Shown one piece after another: positions 62,391 through 64,000 of a stretch of DNA of 64,000 nucleotides. Origin of the DNA: Streptomyces cyaneogriseus subsp. noncyanogenus (GTDB taxonomy: Bacteria > Actinomycetota > Actinomycetes > Streptomycetales > Streptomycetaceae); contig NZ_CP010849.1 of NCBI RefSeq assembly GCF_000931445.1, forward strand, positions 3,782,001 to 3,846,000, in the 5' to 3' direction. Numbering within the stretch: the first letter of the stretch is position 1; each line of letters starts with the position of its first letter. Below the pieces are notes generated by a model. It worked only from the letters and a program-made list of their open reading frames with translations, was not told the origin of the DNA and ran no database searches. The translations under genes and the position numbers were made by a program.

Positions 62391-64000
62391 TCAGGACGGG
62401 TCCGCGGGTGCGGACGACAGCAGGCTGCGCAGGACCGGGCCGGCGGACCCCCCGCCCGTGACGCCCTCCTCGACCACGCAGGCCACGGCGACGTCGCCGC
62501 GGTGGGCGACCAGCCAGCCGTTGTTGTCCTGCTCCTCGGAGACCTCGGCGGTGCCGGTCTTGGCGCCGATCTCGCCGGGCAGGCCGGACAGGACGTCCGC
62601 CGTGCCGTCGGTGACGGTGGCGCGCAGCATGTCCCGCAGGTGCCCGACCACCTCCCGGGGGAGCGGTCTGGTCGTCGTGGTGTCCTCGTTGCCGGGGGTG
62701 AGGGAGGGCTGGCGGAAGGTGCCGGAGACCGCGGTCGCGGTGACCGACGCCATGATCAGCGGGTTGGCCTGGATGCGGCCCTGCCCGATCATCGAGGCGG
62801 CCTTCTCCGTCTCGTCCGCGGGCACCGGCACCGAACCGTCGTACGACGGGATGCCGATGTGCCACTCCTGGCCGACCCCGAAGTAGGTGCGGGCCACATC
62901 GCCGAGCTCCCGGTCGCCCAGCTTGCCGCGCAGGCTGATGAAGGCCGTGTTGCAGGACTCGGTGAAGTCCTCGCGGAACGTGGCGCCCCGGTGCTCGGAG
63001 GTCTCCACGTTGTGGAACTCCTTGCCGACGGTCAGGTACTTCGGGCAGTCCACGGTGTCGTCCGGGGCGACGGCGCCCTTGAGCAGCAGGGCGGCACTGG
63101 TGACGATCTTCCAGGTGGAGCCGGGCGCGTAGGTGCCGGAGGCGGCGCGGTTGAAACCGGTGGCCGGGGAGTTGGCCAGGGCGAGGATCTCGCCGTCGTC
63201 GATCCGCAGGGCGACGAGCGCGGCGTTCTTGCCGCCCGCCTCGCCGAGGGCCTTCTCGGCGGCGGACTGCCACTCGGCGTCGAGGGTGGTGCGGACCGGG
63301 CCGGCGGGCGACGGCCCGGCCTCGCCGCCGAAGGCCGCCTCCGTGCGCTCCACCTTCCCGGTGGCCCGGTCGACCAGATGGACGGCACCGCGCGGCTCCG
63401 CCCCTGCGCCGCCTCGCAGCCGCGCCAGGACGGGGGTCAGGGAGGGGTGCCTCCCCTCCGACAGGGAGGTGCCGTCGCGGTCGGTCACCTCGCGGGCCGG
63501 GGTCTCCTCGCGGTCCAGGCGGAACTTCTCCGTCCCGCTCAGCCTCGGGTGGACCACGGACAGCTTCCAGTCCACCTTCCAGCTGCCGTCCTGCTGCTCG
63601 CGCACCGGGACGGCGGACGTGTACGTCCAGGTGCCGAGGCCCTCGATCGGCATCCGGGCGGTGAAGGGGACGCTCACGGTGCCGTCGTCCGCCTCCCGCA
63701 CCCGCTCCGCCGTGAGCCGGGGTCTGCCGATGTCGAGCCCGGCGGTGAAGCTGCGCAGCACCCGCTCCGCCGACTCGGGCCGGGTGGTGCGGCCCGCCGC
63801 GCTCGGCAGGCGGCCGGCGGACCAGTCGGCGAGGAAGGCGCGGGCCTGGGCCGCGGCGGCGGGATCGGGGGCGTCGGCGCCGCGGTCGAACGGGCCGATC
63901 CCGGCGGCGTACGACCCGCCGGCGGCGACCGCGAGCACCACCGCCACCGCGGTCGCCGCGCGCACCGCGCCGCGCGGCGTGCGTCGGCCGCGGGCGGGGG
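62391..64000 (-). CDS. penicillin-binding transpeptidase (MecA-N-like), 5' end cut by window edge
   Basis: The frame is open to the right edge. The first visible start is GTG 63965 (524 residues), but upstream codons (RRTPRGAV) continue to the edge, so the true start may lie beyond. A signal anchor is visible (VRAATAVAVVLAVAAGGSYA). An NTF2-like MecA-N domain covers about 35-150. The transpeptidase domain has SxxK as S283-TWK, SxN as S337-CN and KTG at 469-471 (numbering from GTG). It cross-links peptidoglycan outside the membrane. All catalytic residues are present. Confidence 0.9.
   Translation of the reverse strand, partial: PARGRRTPRGAVRAATAVAVVLAVAAGGSYAAGIGPFDRGADAPDPAAAAQARAFLADWSAGRLPSAAGRTTRPESAERVLRSFTAGLDIGRPRLTAERVREADDGTVSVPFTARMPIEGLGTWTYTSAVPVREQQDGSWKVDWKLSVVHPRLSGTEKFRLDREETPAREVTDRDGTSLSEGRHPSLTPVLARLRGGAGAEPRGAVHLVDRATGKVERTEAAFGGEAGPSPAGPVRTTLDAEWQSAAEKALGEAGGKNAALVALRIDDGEILALANSPATGFNRAASGTYAPGSTWKIVTSAALLLKGAVAPDDTVDCPKYLTVGKEFHNVETSEHRGATFREDFTESCNTAFISLRGKLGDRELGDVARTYFGVGQEWHIGIPSYDGSVPVPADETEKAASMIGQGRIQANPLIMASVTATAVSGTFRQPSLTPGNEDTTTTRPLPREVVGHLRDMLRATVTDGTADVLSGLPGEIGAKTGTAEVSEEQDNNGWLVAHRGDVAVACVVEEGVTGGGSAGPVLRSLLSSAPADPS

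Overview
The window is high-GC actinobacterial DNA and reads as a Streptomyces chromosome. The evidence is a dnaK-grpE-dnaJ-hspR operon with HAIR operators instead of CIRCE, AfsR/SARP-type STAND regulators, secreted FG-GAP proteins, many GTG starts, and rare TTA codons confined to accessory genes. No rRNA, CRISPR array or replication origin was seen.

Layout. 1-15.4 kb is mostly core: a truncated LuxR-type regulator, an orphan xylose-type binding lipoprotein, a secreted PA14/fibronectin protein, the heat-shock operon (hspR at its 3' end, HAIR operators upstream of dnaK), a membrane Fe-S oxidoreductase, a Yip1-like protein, a phosphoribosyltransferase, dcd, a small zinc-ribbon protein and tRNA-Gly(CCC). 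15.4-23.04 kb is a tRNA-Gly integration hot spot. The 44-bp 3' end of the tRNA recurs twice (20,384 and 22,998), marking two tandem decayed islands: one with a BTAD-STAND regulator and divergent SDR, the other with a broken integrase, a frameshifted GntR regulator and two GHKL ATPase-like pieces. 23.5-41.3 kb is accessory. It holds a large FG-GAP protein, a GNAT, an epoxide-hydrolase-like enzyme with a divergent CGNR regulator, and a STAND/NLR neighbourhood. In that neighbourhood a small protein (29,769-30,206) and an NB-ARC-TPR protein (34,597-37,047) carry matching RHIM/BASS-like amyloid-type motifs. Beside them lie a divergent BTAD-NB-ARC-TPR regulator and a coupled TagF-like pair. 41.7-64 kb holds secreted FG-GAP proteins, a PAP2 enzyme, a transmembrane type-1 binding-protein receptor, a GlxA-type regulator, a CpXC-TPR-CHAT putative protease convergent with a degenerate kinase, SDR and aldo/keto reductases with a TetR regulator, two CNNM/CorC proteins and a penicillin-binding transpeptidase.

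Quality warning. Two 42-nt segments (42,353-42,394 and 58,011-58,052) contain a perfect loxP site and match, from memory, the 454 Titanium paired-end linker. Each is flanked by a direct duplication (200 bp and 103 bp). Removing the linker plus one copy restores a single open frame at both places (407 and 335 codons), so I read them as assembly artefacts and not biology.

The most interesting biology is the predicted NLR/effector amyloid-signalling pair. The CHAT protein, the transmembrane receptor and the layered tRNA-Gly islands come next.
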